Of a stretch of 64,000 bases of DNA, positions 8,313-17,607 are shown in pieces. This DNA comes from Armatimonadota bacterium. Its GTDB lineage: Bacteria > Armatimonadota > UBA5829. Position numbers and translations under genes: made by a program. A model generated the notes under the pieces. That model worked only from the letters and a program-made list of their open reading frames with translations. It had not been told where the DNA came from and searched no databases. Location: positions 43,395-107,394 of the forward strand of contig JBDKUO010000005.1 of the NCBI GenBank assembly GCA_039679645.1, in the 5' to 3' direction. Positions within the stretch are counted from its first letter, which is position 1. The number at the start of each line of letters is the position of its first letter.

Positions 8313-8663
8313 ATCGAAACACAAGAAAAACTGGACACAGTAATTAGAATACTCAACGAGAAGAAGGCCGAAAATATCGAGGTGCTGGATGTAGCCAAGC
8401 GAACGCTTTTGGCTGACTATTTTGTGGTCTGCAGCGGCACATCCAATACCCATATCAAAGCCATCGCGGATGGGCTTTTGGTTGACGGCAAACAAGCCGG
8501 CCTGCGCAAGGACCATGCCGAGGGTTATACGCAGGCAAAGTGGGTCCTGGTAGACTACGGAGACGTGGTCGTGCATATATTCGCAGCCGAAGAGCGCGAG
8601 TATTACGACATCGAATCTCTCTGGAAAGAGGCCGCGGTCAAGCTGGAGCGAGAGACTCAATAA
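8313..8663 (+). CDS. rsfS: Ribosome silencing factor RsfS (apparent ATC start)
   Basis: RsfS/Iojap proteins bind ribosomal protein uL14 and block subunit joining under starvation. The family core is clear: VLDVAKRTLLADYFVVCSG, then HAEGYTQAKWVLVDYGDVVVHIF. The conserved helix before it (EKLDTVIRILNEKKAENIEVLDV) lies upstream of the first GTG at 8382. Between the LCP stop at 8297 and that helix there is no in-frame ATG, GTG or TTG. An AAGGAG site (8299-8304) sits eight bases before an ATC codon at 8313, which gives a full-length protein of 116 residues. The alternative is a GTG start at 8382 that loses the first helix. Confidence 0.9.
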   Translation: METQEKLDTVIRILNEKKAENIEVLDVAKRTLLADYFVVCSGTSNTHIKAIADGLLVDGKQAGLRKDHAEGYTQAKWVLVDYGDVVVHIFAAEEREYYDIESLWKEAAVKLERETQ

Positions 8664-8673
8664 ACCGCAGGAT

Positions 8674-9333
8674 ATGGAAATCAAACAAAAAACAGAATTT
8701 GACCGGCTGATGACCGCCGCGCATGTGCACAGGCGCAGAGGCGACTATGACGAGGCTGAGCGTACAATTAAGCAGGCTCTCGAACTCTCACCCGATGACT
8801 TGGGTGCGCGGGAGTTTGCCGCCGATATGCTCTTTGCCCGCGGCAAGTTGGAGCAGGCTGCCGAGGCATATAAGGCCATAATGTCAGCCGATAAGTCGTG
8901 CGCATCCGCTGAGGAAAAATACGCGAAGGCGATCCTGCAGATAGCCGAAGGCAAGCGTCAGCAGGACCTTCTGCATGACATATTGGAAAACCCCAAGAAA
9001 TACCGCCAACCCGCGCGCAGCCCTATTATAGCCGCCATCCTCTCGATTGCTCCCGGCTTCGGCCAGATATATAATGGCGAGTTCGTAAGGGGCGTTGTGA
9101 TCTTTGTTGTCACTATGGTCTTCTGGGTGTTCTTCTACCTGCTTACGCCCGACGTAAGCACATATCGTCCCGACGATCGTCTCACGGCCTTTATGCAAAA
9201 CCTCCCTCCGTTAGCTGTCATCTTTGCGCTTGCAGCCATCTTTTTGCAAATATATGCGTTCGTGGACGCCCCGGTGTGCGCGAGCAAACAGAAAGAAAAA
9301 CTCGACGCCCAGAATCGGTCGGATTCCGATTAA
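8674..9333 (+). CDS. TPR-repeat membrane protein
   Basis: 219 residues. The N-terminal half has two or three tetratricopeptide repeats (about 8-75, for example RRGDYDEAERTIKQALELSP). After a basic linker come a glycine-rich segment (about 113-130, containing SIAPGFGQIYNGEFVRG, typical of small DUF5683/TM2-like membrane domains) and two hydrophobic segments (about 131-150 and 172-195). The tail is charged. Probably a membrane-tethered scaffold with the TPR domain in the cytoplasm; no partner is evident. It is co-directional with rsfS and ends three bases before the next gene. Confidence 0.7.
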   Translation: MEIKQKTEFDRLMTAAHVHRRRGDYDEAERTIKQALELSPDDLGAREFAADMLFARGKLEQAAEAYKAIMSADKSCASAEEKYAKAILQIAEGKRQQDLLHDILENPKKYRQPARSPIIAAILSIAPGFGQIYNGEFVRGVVIFVVTMVFWVFFYLLTPDVSTYRPDDRLTAFMQNLPPLAVIFALAAIFLQIYAFVDAPVCASKQKEKLDAQNRSDSD

Positions 9334-9336
9334 ATT

Positions 9337-11556
9337 ATGCCATTACATCGCTGGATAAAGTATTCATCCGCCGTCATCTTCCTTCTGGGTATAGCCGCGC
9401 TTTTGTATATAAAGCTAAACGTGTCACCGAGGGAATCTCTCTTTGCTGACTTCACTCCTTCGGCAGACGGCAAGCTCTGGACTGTGATAGGCAGTATCGA
9501 TTCACCCATAGAAGCATATGTCGGTCTGGATGGATCCATTCAGACCGGCAGGAATGATTACGCCGCCTATTGGTATCTCTACGACCGTCAGTCGCACAGC
9601 CTGCTCAATCCGAAACATGCGCGCAGGTCTTTGCTGGACGGCAGCCTACCCGCTCCGGTAGTTCAATGGTCCGACAAAGGCATCAGCGCGCGGATCATGT
9701 CGTTTGTCATGCCTATTGATGGGACGGACATTTGCTTCTCCTCGATTACCATAAAAAATACCACCCGGCGCACTCGCTCACTTAATATGTTCCTGGCGGC
9801 GCTGCCATACGGCGTGACAGGCAAGATGCAAAGCGCGAAAAGCATCGGCTACGATCATCAGAAGCGCACATTCCAGATCGGCACACAGAGTATCTATTGC
9901 GATAATCAGCCGCAGGGTTTCGGAGCCGTCATCTCAGGCAAGAAAAACAACAAGCTGATAGACATAACGAGCTACATAGCAAACGGCACTCTGCCCAGAT
10001 ACGGTGATCTCAAAACCAATGCCAAAGCGCAAATCATATCCGGGGCAATCGGCTATGAGATAAACATCAAACCCGGCGAAACCCAAACTCTCACATTCAA
10101 AGCGCCTATGCCGGGCACAACCCGTTGTTTCTGGAAACCCCTTTCCCGAAACGCCGATTACTCCAAGGCTCTAAAATCCTTCAGGCAAAGTTGGGATAAG
10201 CAGCTAAACCATGTAAGGCTGTCACTGTCGGACAAGCGTTACACCAATTGTTTCTATGCAAGCCTCGCATATCTGATGATCTTGAGTGATAACGGCGCGC
10301 CCAGACCCGGCTCCGCCATATACGGGCCGTTTTGGGTCCGCGACAACGCCTATATAGCCGATGCCTATTACTTTGCCGGTCGGCAGGACCTGGCCGCAAA
10401 CAGTCTAAAACAACTCTATCGCATGCAGCTTCCAAATGGAGGCTTTCGCCCGCATACTGGTACAAACGAAGACAGCGAATATGACGCGCCCGGCCAGGCG
10501 ATATACACATTTGTGCAGCTCTATCGCCGCACGGGCGATATAAAGAGTCTGCGACGGACGTGGCCTGCTATCAAATCCGCAGCACGGTATATCGATAGAC
10601 AGCGTATTGATGCAAATGGAATTTTACCACCATCAATGTCGGCGGAGGACCTGGGTTCAGAGAGGCAGCAGCACTATTGGGACGACTTCTGGGCAGTGCG
10701 CGGTCTTCGCGACGCCTCATATGCAGCCGAAACACTAGACTACCATGAAGATGCAAAGCAGATCAGCAATCAGGCTCAGTCACTTCTGGGCGCGACCTGG
10801 GCGAGTATCCGCACGCTGGCAAAGAAGCACTCGCTGGACTATATCCCCAACGGGCCGCAGGATATGACAAGTTCGGCTATGGCGCGCGGAACATCCTGTG
10901 GAATATGGCCGTGCGGAGTATTGGATACATCTGATCCGTTCGTCCGGTCTGCGTTTGATGTGTATTGGAAAAAGTGGATTGAACCGCATAACGGAGGGTT
11001 CGAGCACAAAGGCGAGTTCTGGCCTTATTCCGGTCTGGACCTTGCAATGGACTATCTGACCCTGCGAGAATATGAGCGCTCGGCATCTATCATGCGATGG
11101 AGTATAAACCACGACCCCACCAACGGCTTCTACTCCTGGCCCGAGGGGATGAATATGAAGAGCTTAGCCCTCGCGGCAGGTGATATGCCTCATGGATGGA
11201 TGTGCGCATCATATATCAGCCTGATACGCAACATGCTCGTGCGTGTATCGAACGGCATTGTATTGATCGCGTCAGGCATACCCGCAGAGTGGCTTGCTCC
11301 GGGGCGACAAATTAAAATCACCGGTTTCCCCATATCCGGCGGCCGCATTACATATTCTCTAGAGGTATCGAAAAACACTATCGACATAGATTTACAGTGC
11401 GCTGCAGACATCAAAACATGCCGGATGATATTGCCCAGGTCGATAAAAGTGACCGGTCTGGAGATTGACGGACGTCAAATGAAGTCGTTCTCAGCCCACG
11501 AATGCAGCTTTCCAACTACTGCTGGCAGCATCAAGATCAACATAATTCGCACCTAA
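9337..11556 (+). CDS. Membrane-anchored or secreted (alpha/alpha)6-barrel glycosidase
   Basis: 739 residues with one N-terminal hydrophobic segment (about 10-26) that could be a signal anchor. A beta-sandwich region (about 35-290) precedes a six-hairpin glycosidase domain recognisable from YGPFWVRDNAYIADAYYFAG, LPNGGFRPHTG and FWPYSGLDLAMDYL. The fold suits glucoamylase-like or related families (GH15, GH63, GH94, GH78-like); I cannot assign activity. It follows the TPR gene with no spacing and closes the proA run. A palindromic repeat (10127-10152) lies inside the frame and encodes WKPLSRN between the two domains. No good ribosome site precedes the ATG. Confidence 0.75.
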   Translation: MPLHRWIKYSSAVIFLLGIAALLYIKLNVSPRESLFADFTPSADGKLWTVIGSIDSPIEAYVGLDGSIQTGRNDYAAYWYLYDRQSHSLLNPKHARRSLLDGSLPAPVVQWSDKGISARIMSFVMPIDGTDICFSSITIKNTTRRTRSLNMFLAALPYGVTGKMQSAKSIGYDHQKRTFQIGTQSIYCDNQPQGFGAVISGKKNNKLIDITSYIANGTLPRYGDLKTNAKAQIISGAIGYEINIKPGETQTLTFKAPMPGTTRCFWKPLSRNADYSKALKSFRQSWDKQLNHVRLSLSDKRYTNCFYASLAYLMILSDNGAPRPGSAIYGPFWVRDNAYIADAYYFAGRQDLAANSLKQLYRMQLPNGGFRPHTGTNEDSEYDAPGQAIYTFVQLYRRTGDIKSLRRTWPAIKSAARYIDRQRIDANGILPPSMSAEDLGSERQQHYWDDFWAVRGLRDASYAAETLDYHEDAKQISNQAQSLLGATWASIRTLAKKHSLDYIPNGPQDMTSSAMARGTSCGIWPCGVLDTSDPFVRSAFDVYWKKWIEPHNGGFEHKGEFWPYSGLDLAMDYLTLREYERSASIMRWSINHDPTNGFYSWPEGMNMKSLALAAGDMPHGWMCASYISLIRNMLVRVSNGIVLIASGIPAEWLAPGRQIKITGFPISGGRITYSLEVSKNTIDIDLQCAADIKTCRMILPRSIKVTGLEIDGRQMKSFSAHECSFPTTAGSIKINIIRT
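10127..10152. repeat. Palindromic element GTTTCGGGAAA, copy 2 (inside glycosidase gene)
   Basis: Arms GTTTCTGGAAA and TTTCCCGAAAC around CCCC, one arm mismatch. It is the copy at 6393-6418 in opposite orientation with two differences. It falls at the junction between the beta-sandwich and the catalytic barrel, where an insertion would be tolerated. Confidence 0.7.
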
Positions 11557-11637
11557 GGATTAATTGCAAAATTCTTGAAATCAAGGCTCTTGTATTGCGT
11601 CTAATGTATTGTATACGCAATGAGGAGGGCAATCGAA

Positions 11638-12612
11638 ATGTCAACACGAAGTTTCATTCATCCGACTCGCTTTATGCAGGCACTATTAATCCTGTCACTG
11701 TGCTTCGTTATTACCGGAAGCGCATTTGCCGACCGCCCCGACAATAAAGACCACGGCAAAAACGACAAACCAAACGTCTCAAGACGCGATCACGACAGCA
11801 AGGACAACGCAAGGGACTCCAAGCGCCCGGATAACAACAATCGCGACGCAAAGAATGGCCGCGATGACAAGAATGATCGCTGGTCCTATCCGGCGCAGGA
11901 TAAGAACCGACCAAACCAGCCCGACAGGCACGTAAGCGATTGGGATAGAAACAGAGACCGTGATCGACATGTCGGCCAACCGAGGAATTATCAACCCCCG
12001 GTCCGTCGCAAGATCACGGTTCAATATCGCTACCCATCGCACGCTGACTACAGACCTGCTCATTATACACATTGGGTATTCGATATAAGAAATACATCCA
12101 ACTGCCGCAGGTCGGTCTATTTCTACTTCGGCTATCTACCGTATGTGAGTGTGACGCATGTTTATATTGAGCCTTATATCCATGTGCAATATCGCTCTGC
12201 GCCGGTAGTCATCAACAATGGCTACTATCTATACAGGCAGAACGCAACCGAGCTTGATAGTGCGCTCTCCGATATCCGAAGCGCATGGCTCAACGGCAGG
12301 GTCGATCTCATCAAGAGACATATCAACTCCGGCCAACGGATAGCAATCCTGCTGGACGGCAGCTACGACTACTCAGTCGATTCGGATGATTATGCAAATA
12401 TGACAACCGACGCAATAGACCAGATGGATACAGTCGGGTTTGTATGGGATTCGGTCAGGCAGCGGACGGACGGCTATTATACCGCATTTGCAAAGCATAC
12501 TTATGTAGACGATTCCAATCAGCAAAAGTCGGTATATGTAAGTTATACTCTCGACAGATACTATAATATAGTGGAAGTTGGTTCTTCTGAATCTTCCATG
12601 AACTACTATTGA
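11638..12612 (+). CDS. Secreted protein with Asp/Arg/Asn/Lys-rich low-complexity region
   Basis: 324 residues from the ATG at 11638, chosen because GAGGAGGG lies eight bases upstream; an earlier in-frame ATG at 11620 overlaps that site. A signal peptide (about 8-33, ending SAFA) is followed by about 90 residues made almost only of D, R, K, N and H. A Tyr-rich folded region follows (VQYRYPSHADYRPAHYTHWVF, FYFGYLPYVSVTHVYIEPYIHVQYRS) and then a C-terminal domain of about 120 residues (LDSALSDIRSAWLNGRVDLIKRHI). I do not recognise the family. The charged tract could bind polyanions or the cell wall (inference). A strong terminator follows. Confidence 0.72.
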   Translation: MSTRSFIHPTRFMQALLILSLCFVITGSAFADRPDNKDHGKNDKPNVSRRDHDSKDNARDSKRPDNNNRDAKNGRDDKNDRWSYPAQDKNRPNQPDRHVSDWDRNRDRDRHVGQPRNYQPPVRRKITVQYRYPSHADYRPAHYTHWVFDIRNTSNCRRSVYFYFGYLPYVSVTHVYIEPYIHVQYRSAPVVINNGYYLYRQNATELDSALSDIRSAWLNGRVDLIKRHINSGQRIAILLDGSYDYSVDSDDYANMTTDAIDQMDTVGFVWDSVRQRTDGYYTAFAKHTYVDDSNQQKSVYVSYTLDRYYNIVEVGSSESSMNYY

Positions 12613-12626
12613 TCTCAACAACACTT

Positions 12627-12654
12627 AGGGCCGGGATCGAGTGATCCCGGCCCT
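12627..12654 (+). terminator. Intrinsic terminator
   Basis: Perfect 12-bp stem AGGGCCGGGATC with loop GAGT, followed by TATTTACTTATAT. It begins 15 bases after the stop of the secreted protein gene. Confidence 0.85.
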
Positions 12655-12720
12655 TATTTACTTATATAACCTATAATGCCCGTCATCTCAAGCTATAGCC
12701 AGAAATTGCGGGATTTCTGT

Positions 12721-12749
12721 TTCGGACGCGATCAGATATCGCGTCCGAA
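12721..12749. repeat. Hairpin with GCGATCAGATATCGC core
   Basis: Arms TTCGGACGCGAT and ATCGCGTCCGAA (12 bp, perfect) around CAGAT. The 15-bp core GCGATCAGATATCGC recurs at 56205-56219. Confidence 0.6.
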
Positions 12750-12768
12750 CACTAGTAGGAATGGAAAC

Positions 12769-12796
12769 TTTCCACTCTCCACTCTCATCTCTCTAC
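12769..12796 (-). repeat. GTGGA/GAGAG-word repeat overlapping mannosidase stop
   Basis: On the minus strand this reads AGAGATGAGAGTGGAGAG plus flanks. A 19-bp stretch is shared exactly with 27330-27359, which lies inside the DUF58 gene. The mannosidase stop codon (12793-12795) lies within the repeat. Confidence 0.6.
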
Positions 12797-15700
12797 TTTT
12801 TGACGTAGAGCTTTACTGTCTTTATCTCGCTCTTGCCAAAGTCCAGAGCTATGGAGTTGCCGCCCACTTGCAGAGCCTTGCCCTGCTCTTCCAGCATGTT
12901 TGTCTCCTCGGCCTTTATCACAGACCATTTGGTAGAAAGAACCGCCTTAGCGGGCTCACCATTGCTCTCAAAGAGCCTTACTATAACCGCCGCGCCCTCG
13001 CCCGGCTGGTCTTCAGCAAGTTTCACAGCAGAGACAACCACACTATCAGAGTTAAGGCTGAGCATACCCTCACCAGGCTTCAGAGCGCCTGAGTGAGCCG
13101 CCTCTATTACGCTAACCAGCGGCTGATTCAACTGCGATGCGCCGCTGACTGCATTTGATTCCTTCCAACTTCCCATGTGCGGGAAGATCGAATAAGTGAA
13201 GTGGTGCAGACCCTCGTCCGGGTTGTTGTCCGGCTCATACGAAGCCCTGACAAGCGTGAGAGCAAGAGTATTGCCCTGCGCGCTGTGGCCGTATTTGCAG
13301 TTGTTTGCAAGCGTGATACCTGCTTTGGAGTCGGATAGGTCGGCCCAGCGAAGCGCGGGGACCTCCTGACCGTTGGCCGTGCGCTCAACGGCTCCGAACG
13401 GGACCTCATAAGTCGCTTTGCTGTCTCCGAAGTATGGAGTAAAGGTAGTCTTGAGCATGGGAGCGTCGTGCGTTGCCCCACCCTTTTCGTGCCAATCGAC
13501 CTCGGTGACAAAATCAATCCGCTCCATACCTGCGTATACCCTTATCTGCTGAGTGAGGCCGGAGTTGAGGAACTTGTGCTTCACTTCAATAACAGCCACC
13601 GCCGGGCCGCTCTCAATCAATTTGACCTCTGCCCCGGATATCAGGCTCTCCACTTTGGTGATGTCGCCGATATTCCAGGCGGACATAGGGTGCGGCTGCT
13701 CAAAGTAGATCATAAAGCGGTTGAGCATACCGGCGTTGACCTTGCCCTCGGGTCCCCAGCCCTGCCCGGGTTGAGCAAACTCGATGTTGTCTTTCTTGAG
13801 CAGGAGAGAGCTGACCGCGCCGGAGTTCGGATTGACACTTATCTTGATAAGGTCGTTCTCAATTGTCAGTTCAGCCTCATCGACCTTTATGTCGGTGTCG
13901 GCATTTTCATTAACGATGGAATAGACCTTGCAACCCAGTGAAGGCACATCCTTTGCCACAAACACCAGCTTGCCGTCCAGGACCTGGGCGGGGAAGAGAT
14001 TGCCCGATTCGTCTTTTACCGACACATTCGCCGGGTCTTTGCCGATGGACTTCACATCGACCTCTGCAATATCAGTGCGCTCCCAGGCAAGCTGATTGAT
14101 GACCACGATCTTCGGTTCACCCGAACCGGTATCCACTTTGCCGGCGAATTTGGACGCAGAGTCGGAAATTATCGACTTGAACGCGTCCTGCGAAGGCTTC
14201 AAGGCCTTGGCAGCGTCTCGATAAGTCGAGCCTATAGCGCACCCGCAGAGTATATCGTGGAATTGATGGAAGCTCTGGTTCTTCCAGGCATCGGCCAGAG
14301 TTTGGGTCGGATAGTCAAAACCGGCATCGATTGAGGCTAGCGCGGCAAGAGTCTCAGCAGTAAGCAGGCTCGTCTCACCATATCTGTTGAGCCATTTTAT
14401 ATCGCCATGGCTGCTGTAACAGCCCTCGAAGATCGTATTCAGCTCGTCCTCGACTACCGGCAATTCAACGCCGGAAGCCTTAATTTTTTTCTGGAAATTG
14501 ACAAAGCTGCTCATCCTTGTCTTCGGGTAAAATGGAGTCTTACCGAGCTCGATTCCTCGTTCTATATCTCGCGCAGTCGCCGCTCCGCCATGATCGCCAG
14601 TTCCGTAAACTTTTATTCCTGTTTTCAAACCGGTCTGCTCGTATACGCGTTTGCCCAACTCGCCTACGACCCAGGGGCAAACATCTCCGCCATAACCCAG
14701 GTCGTTATAAGCCTGCACCTGCGAGCCGTCGGGAGACTGCCACATGAAGACCGGATAACCTTTGCCACTGCGGCAGAAGTAGTAGTAATCGATGCCGCTC
14801 TTCTTGAGAATCTGCGGATAGGTGACCGGGTGGCCAAACGTATCAGGTTCCCAACAGACTTTCGGCTCTATATTGAAGTTTTCACGCAGATAGCGCTTGG
14901 AGTGGAGTATCTGACGGACAAGTGTCTCGCCCATAGCCATGTTCAAATCGCCTTCGACCCAAGTGCTGGCAGTTACTTCCCACTTGCCCTGAGCGACGCG
15001 CTCTTTGATGCGCTCAAATACATCCGGGTGATAGTCCTGCATGGCCTTATAGACCGCCGCCTGGCTCTGCGAGAATACAAAGCCATCATAACGGCTCATA
15101 AGCGAGTCCATGGATGAAAAGTCTCTCTTGCACAGATCGACAGTCTCGTTCCACGGCCAGAGCCAGTTCATATCTATGTGCGAGTGAGCGATGAGATTGA
15201 TCTCAAACTTCTTCGCCTCTGTATCGAACGGCATCAGAATTTCAACCACATTCTTCGCGCACTCACGCCAGCGCGCCCAGTCGTTGCTTTCAAGAGCGTC
15301 AAGATCAATTGCGCCTGCCGCCTTTTGAAGCAGAGACTCTTTTTCAGGGGTGGGAGCTGACTGTGTTAAGTACTTGCATATATCGAGTTGCTCGGCAAAT
15401 ACATCCAGCTCACAGCCAACTTTATCCAGCGACTCTATTCTAAGGAATGTGTCCAGAAATGCCCCAAAGCCGTCCCCGCTCTTTGCCTTGATAGCAAACT
15501 GCAGCTTTTCACCTGGCTTGCAACTATCCAGCACCTTAAGCTCTATCGCTCTTGTGTCCGACCAGAACGGCTCGTGGTATATCCGCTTACCGTTCAGAAA
15601 TATAGTAGAACCTATTGGAAATATAAAGATAAAATCCGCAGGCGAACCTGCTAGGCTGACACCGTAGGCTTCCTCAGGCAAAGTAATCTCTTTCCAAAAC

Positions 15701-15897
15701 CATGCATCGCCGCGTGCGGATGACCAAGTAAATCCGCAGTCCACTACTTCATGCTCACCAGCGAAGAGAGCATCACAAGGCTCATCGAAACCGTCTACAA
15801 TCTTATGAGACCATTTTCTGAGGGCTCCAACCTGCACGAATGCCTCGTGCTTGTCCCTGATCGACTTAACAATTTGATCTAAACCTTTATAGTCCAT
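12793..15897 (-). CDS. Alpha-mannosidase, glycoside hydrolase family 38
   Basis: 1034 residues from the ATG at 15897, preceded by AGAGGAAAAGG; codons further upstream are repeat sequence. GH38 enzymes are zinc-dependent retaining mannosidases. The motifs are clear: HSHIDMNWLWPW (zinc His and Asp), SQSQAAVYKAMQ, WVEGDLNMAMGETLVRQ, and WEPDTFGHPVTYPQI with the nucleophile Asp. The N-terminal accessory domain and C-terminal beta domains are complete. No signal peptide, so it is cytoplasmic and would act on imported oligosaccharides. It is divergent from the isomerase/ribulokinase operon. Its leader carries a repeat and a leader box shared with the DegT gene. Confidence 0.95.
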   Translation of the reverse strand: MDYKGLDQIVKSIRDKHEAFVQVGALRKWSHKIVDGFDEPCDALFAGEHEVVDCGFTWSSARGDAWFWKEITLPEEAYGVSLAGSPADFIFIFPIGSTIFLNGKRIYHEPFWSDTRAIELKVLDSCKPGEKLQFAIKAKSGDGFGAFLDTFLRIESLDKVGCELDVFAEQLDICKYLTQSAPTPEKESLLQKAAGAIDLDALESNDWARWRECAKNVVEILMPFDTEAKKFEINLIAHSHIDMNWLWPWNETVDLCKRDFSSMDSLMSRYDGFVFSQSQAAVYKAMQDYHPDVFERIKERVAQGKWEVTASTWVEGDLNMAMGETLVRQILHSKRYLRENFNIEPKVCWEPDTFGHPVTYPQILKKSGIDYYYFCRSGKGYPVFMWQSPDGSQVQAYNDLGYGGDVCPWVVGELGKRVYEQTGLKTGIKVYGTGDHGGAATARDIERGIELGKTPFYPKTRMSSFVNFQKKIKASGVELPVVEDELNTIFEGCYSSHGDIKWLNRYGETSLLTAETLAALASIDAGFDYPTQTLADAWKNQSFHQFHDILCGCAIGSTYRDAAKALKPSQDAFKSIISDSASKFAGKVDTGSGEPKIVVINQLAWERTDIAEVDVKSIGKDPANVSVKDESGNLFPAQVLDGKLVFVAKDVPSLGCKVYSIVNENADTDIKVDEAELTIENDLIKISVNPNSGAVSSLLLKKDNIEFAQPGQGWGPEGKVNAGMLNRFMIYFEQPHPMSAWNIGDITKVESLISGAEVKLIESGPAVAVIEVKHKFLNSGLTQQIRVYAGMERIDFVTEVDWHEKGGATHDAPMLKTTFTPYFGDSKATYEVPFGAVERTANGQEVPALRWADLSDSKAGITLANNCKYGHSAQGNTLALTLVRASYEPDNNPDEGLHHFTYSIFPHMGSWKESNAVSGASQLNQPLVSVIEAAHSGALKPGEGMLSLNSDSVVVSAVKLAEDQPGEGAAVIVRLFESNGEPAKAVLSTKWSVIKAEETNMLEEQGKALQVGGNSIALDFGKSEIKTVKLYVKK

Positions 15898-15920
15898 CCT
15901 TTTCCTCTCTCGGAAATAGC

Positions 15921-15943
15921 TGAGAGCTGAGAGCAAAGAGCCC
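15921..15943 (-). repeat. CTCTC-rich leader repeat, copy 3 (diverged)
   Basis: On the minus strand it begins GGGCTCTTTGCTCTCAGCTC. The same first eight bases and word structure as 2822-2849 and 28697-28724, again just upstream of a start codon (15897). Two small hairpins (CACAACTG/CAGTTGTG and GGTTGCGT/ACGCAACC) follow at 15943-16005. Confidence 0.55.
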
Positions 15944-16049
15944 ACAACTGTCAGACTCAGTTGTGATTCGGTTGCGTGAAGTGCGATCTTGTTTGACGCA
16001 ACCAGACTTGGGACACTTTAGCATGCCAAGCAGCATTGGTCAAGCAGAT

Positions 16050-16078
16050 TTGACACCTCTTTTTTCTTTCTCTAGTAT
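16050..16078 (+). promoter_or_regulatory. Promoter of isomerase/ribulokinase operon
   Basis: TTGACA (16050-16055), 17-base spacer, TAGTAT (16073-16078). It ends 32 bases before the isomerase ATG. Confidence 0.65.
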
Positions 16079-16110
16079 ATATTCAAAATCCGCAGCAGAG
16101 AGGCGATCAG

Positions 16111-17607
16111 ATGAGAAGCACACCTATCGGTTTGGTTATGCTCAACGACGAACGCGAGCATGTTTGGACACAAAACATCAGTGAAAATATGGCTGTAGTC
16201 GACAGATGGGCGGGCATTATCCGCAATGGCATGAAAAACCGGGACGGCAGCGCGCCGGAGGTGATCACGGCATCCAAGACCATCACATCGGTCAGAGTGG
16301 CTCAGGAAGTGGGAGAAGAACTGGCACGGGCTAATGTGAAGCAGCTTGTTATGTGCTATAACGTCTGGAACTTCCCGTTTCTGGCATGGCCGCTGGTCAA
16401 CAGCCTTGGCGCCGATGTGCCTATACTCTCGCTCTCAAACAACAACGGCAAATATCCCGGCAATGTCGGTCTGTTGGCAAGCGACGGCGCTCTAAGACAG
16501 GCAGGCAGGCGGACTCACCGTATCGTAGGCGAGATCGACGATCCAGAAGTCCAGAAAAGCGTTTTTGCATGGCTGAGGGCTTCACAGGCCGCTACGACTA
16601 TGAAAAACGAGGTCTACGGGCTCTACGGCGGGCACGCAATGGGCATGGAGACGGGTTATTTCCATCTCACCCCCACCCTCAAGACATTCGGCACGACCTG
16701 CTGCCAGATAGACCAACTCCAGCTTGTCGAAACCCTGAAAACTATCCCTCAAAAAGATATTGAGGCCGGACTCAAGTGGTTCGAACAGCTCCTGGGGGAC
16801 CGACTGCTCTATGACGGCAAGATGCTGACCCCCGAAACTCTGAAGACCCAGATCGGGATATACCTGGCCATGGAAGCGGTCAATAAGGAGAAAGGCTTTG
16901 ATTTCTGCGGTCTGAAGGGCCAACGGGAGCTTGCCGAATATGTCTGCCTGGGCGATATACCCGAGATGATGATGAACGATCCTTATGACTGGCGGGGGCC
17001 CAAAGAACCGACCGTCTGCGCTACTGAGGCCGATTCTTATGCAGCCCTCACGATGCAGGCACTCAAATATGTCACCGGCGGGCTGCCTACTCTGTTTATG
17101 GATGTCAGGCTGTATCACCCCGAGCTAGATATCTGGGACTGGTGCAACTCAGGCAACCATTCATCATGGTATGCTGCCCGCAGCAGTGACCCGAAAGAAA
17201 ATTTCAAGACAATCACTTTCCACCCTGCCATGGAATTCTACTTCAAAGCAGGCGGAGCATCGGTCGAATTCGATGCCGCGCCCGGCAAAATGACCTTCGC
17301 CAGACTCGGACTCTGGGATGAGAAGCCCTTCATGGCGATTGTGCCGGGTGAAGTTGTGGACCTGCCCGCCGAAGAGCGAAAGAGACTCAATGCGCAGACA
17401 GACCCGACATGGCCGCACGTGCACGCGAAGCTCGACTGCAGCATAGATGAGTTTATATCCGCATTCCCGGCTAACCATGCCCAGGGAGTCTTTGGTGATG
17501 TGGTCAAAGAGCTTAACTATTACTGCGAGATCAATGGAATAACCCCGATAATCCTCGGCCCGGCAAAAGATAAGCGCACAAAACCCGTCTGGGAGATGGT
17601 CCGGTAA
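16111..17607 (+). CDS. L-fucose/L-arabinose isomerase family protein
   Basis: 498 residues. Ketol isomerases of this fold interconvert an aldose and ketose using a divalent metal. Likely metal ligands are the Glu in VCATEADSYAALT, the Asp in LFMDVRLYHPE, and the His in FPANHAQGVFGDV near the C-terminus, matching the Glu-Asp-His set of L-fucose isomerase. RBS GAGAGG lies seven bases before the ATG. It overlaps the ribulokinase gene at TAATG. That pairing suggests it supplies L-ribulose from L-arabinose, replacing a classical AraA (inference); L-fucose or another 6-deoxy sugar is possible. DeoR control is likely. Confidence 0.87.
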   Translation: MRSTPIGLVMLNDEREHVWTQNISENMAVVDRWAGIIRNGMKNRDGSAPEVITASKTITSVRVAQEVGEELARANVKQLVMCYNVWNFPFLAWPLVNSLGADVPILSLSNNNGKYPGNVGLLASDGALRQAGRRTHRIVGEIDDPEVQKSVFAWLRASQAATTMKNEVYGLYGGHAMGMETGYFHLTPTLKTFGTTCCQIDQLQLVETLKTIPQKDIEAGLKWFEQLLGDRLLYDGKMLTPETLKTQIGIYLAMEAVNKEKGFDFCGLKGQRELAEYVCLGDIPEMMMNDPYDWRGPKEPTVCATEADSYAALTMQALKYVTGGLPTLFMDVRLYHPELDIWDWCNSGNHSSWYAARSSDPKENFKTITFHPAMEFYFKAGGASVEFDAAPGKMTFARLGLWDEKPFMAIVPGEVVDLPAEERKRLNAQTDPTWPHVHAKLDCSIDEFISAFPANHAQGVFGDVVKELNYYCEINGITPIILGPAKDKRTKPVWEMVR

